From Sphingobacteriaceae bacterium (GTDB taxonomy: Bacteria > Bacteroidota > Bacteroidia > Sphingobacteriales > Sphingobacteriaceae): a stretch of 7,181 bases of DNA. Position 1 is the first letter of the stretch. Every line of letters starts with the position of its first letter. A program made the translations under genes and the position numbers. The notes under the pieces are model-generated. The model saw only the letters and a program-made list of their open reading frames with translations. It was not told the DNA's origin and searched no databases. The stretch is taken from NCBI GenBank assembly GCA_947460275.1, contig CANHHZ010000100.1, forward strand, positions 1 to 7,181, written 5' to 3'. Shown here piece by piece: positions 6,650-7,181 of the stretch.

Positions 6650-6743
6650 ACAAGAATATTCATTTATCGATCATTGAAAAGCGCTATGTCATTGGTTTAC
6701 ATGTGCATTTGACTCTAAATTTCTTAACAAGCGCTCTACATCC

Positions 6744-6784
6744 TATTTTTTATCAACATAAAGCCATATTACAGATAAAAAATA
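6744..6784. promoter_or_regulatory. 11-bp inverted repeat upstream of the glycosyltransferase
   Basis: TATTTTTTATC (6744-6754) is the exact reverse complement of GATAAAAAATA (6774-6784), with a 19-base spacer. The right arm ends 26 bases before the ATG. It could be an operator, or a hairpin in the mRNA leader. It lacks the GC-rich stem and trailing T run of an intrinsic terminator. AT richness raises the chance of such a match, so the functional claim is weak. Confidence 0.35.
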
Positions 6785-6810
6785 AGAGATTTGCCGACTA
6801 TTAAATAGTT

Positions 6811-7181
6811 ATGCTAGAATTAGATTTATTACCACTTTGTTTGCTTGCTGGTTTGCTTTTTTGTTTACTCGCTCAGCTTTTTTTTAGCTTGTTTGTGCAT
6901 TTAAAATTGGCCTTGGTTAAAGCAGATGAGCTTCCTGTGTTGACTAAAAAGCCCCTAAGTGTGGTGATCAGTGCTCGAAATGAAGCAGAAAATTTGGCCA
7001 AATATCTTCCCGCAATATTAAACCAAAATTATCAAGATTATGAAGTTGTTGTGGTCAATGATCGTTCATGGGATGCTACTGCTGACGTTTTGGAGAGTTT
7101 CGAAAAAAAATATAGCCATTTAAAAGTAGTTACTGTAACTGAAGGTGATAAATTTATTGCGGGCAAAAAGTTTGCATTAAG
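6811..7181 (+). CDS. Family 2 glycosyltransferase, membrane-anchored (partial, N-terminal 123 codons)
   Basis: An ATG at 6811 opens a frame that continues past the right edge. An in-frame TAA at 6802-6804 makes it the first possible ATG. Residues 5-30 form a long hydrophobic helix (LLPLCLLAGLLFCLLAQLFF), a membrane anchor. The GT-A fold follows: SVVISARNEAENL (50-62) is the first strand and nucleotide-sugar binding loop, and LPAILNQNYQDYEVVVVNDRS (66-86) carries the conserved Asp84 of the NDxSxDxT signature (83-90). The fragment ends in GKKFAL (118-123), a phrase I associate with Bacteroidota members of this family just before the DxD region. The catalytic second half and any C-terminal helices lie outside the window. 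It probably transfers sugars from nucleotide donors to a lipid or envelope glycan; donor and acceptor cannot be told. It is divergent from the tgt operon. No Shine-Dalgarno is visible, as is usual for the phylum. Confidence 0.9.
   Translation, partial: MLELDLLPLCLLAGLLFCLLAQLFFSLFVHLKLALVKADELPVLTKKPLSVVISARNEAENLAKYLPAILNQNYQDYEVVVVNDRSWDATADVLESFEKKYSHLKVVTVTEGDKFIAGKKFAL

Larger units (their letters stand above)
6614..6810. other. Divergent intergenic region between tgt and the glycosyltransferase
   Basis: This 197-base region must carry promoters for both directions. Toward tgt there are two exact TAnnTTTG boxes (6631-6649, listed separately). Toward the glycosyltransferase I see only TGCATTTG at 6704-6711, one mismatch from the -7 consensus, with no TTTG at correct distance. 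Other structure is a direct repeat AAGCGCT at 6679-6685 and 6729-6735 and an 11-bp inverted repeat at 6744-6784. Confidence 0.75.

Noticed and set aside
1..7181. Search for defence system, CRISPR array, insertion sequence, tRNA or phage genes
   Set aside because: There are no regularly spaced repeats, transposase motifs, terminal inverted repeats or cloverleaf sequences that I can see; the genes are ordinary envelope and housekeeping functions.

Overview
The window is AT-rich, has almost no Shine-Dalgarno sequences, and carries matches to the Bacteroidota -7 promoter box (TAnnTTTG). With its protein content (an outer-membrane gluzincin-barrel protein, a Bacteroidota-type Tgt lacking zinc cysteines, a LapA-like small membrane protein), this points to a Bacteroidota chromosome, probably Sphingobacteriales/Pedobacter-like. 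The genus is an inference from style of sequence; no marker gene fixes it. There are no mobile elements, CRISPR arrays, tRNAs or rRNAs.

Layout, left to right. Positions 1-194 (minus) hold the first 64 codons of a LapA/DUF1049-like two-helix inner-membrane protein that runs off the left edge. Four bases upstream of it ends a 935-residue secreted protein (199-3006, minus). It combines a signal peptide, a zinc-metalloprotease-like domain (HELRH plus WFLEG), a TolB-like beta-propeller region and a probable C-terminal outer-membrane beta-barrel. Next comes a 476-base, very AT-rich gap (3007-3482). It contains hairpins and a plus-strand arrangement of promoter, RBS, 9-codon ORF and terminator-like hairpin that belongs to no recognised gene. 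The second minus-strand unit is tgt (5483-6613), an LptF/LptG-family permease (4379-5482) and an EamA/DMT transporter (3483-4376). These are packed with 0 and 2 bases between them, so they are almost certainly one operon transcribed from upstream of tgt. A 197-base divergent intergenic region (6614-6810) separates tgt from a plus-strand family 2 glycosyltransferase (6811 to the right edge, 5' part only).

How the genes relate: the theme is mostly the cell envelope (LPS export permease, membrane glycosyltransferase, outer-membrane protease/barrel, LapA-like protein, a small-molecule exporter), with queuosine tRNA modification as the lead gene of one operon. The protein-coding genes are ordinary for the phylum. 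The points most worth a second look are the orphan plus-strand mini-cassette at 3336-3452, the loss of the Tgt zinc cysteines, the three-part architecture of the 935-residue protein, and an 11-bp inverted repeat just upstream of the glycosyltransferase.
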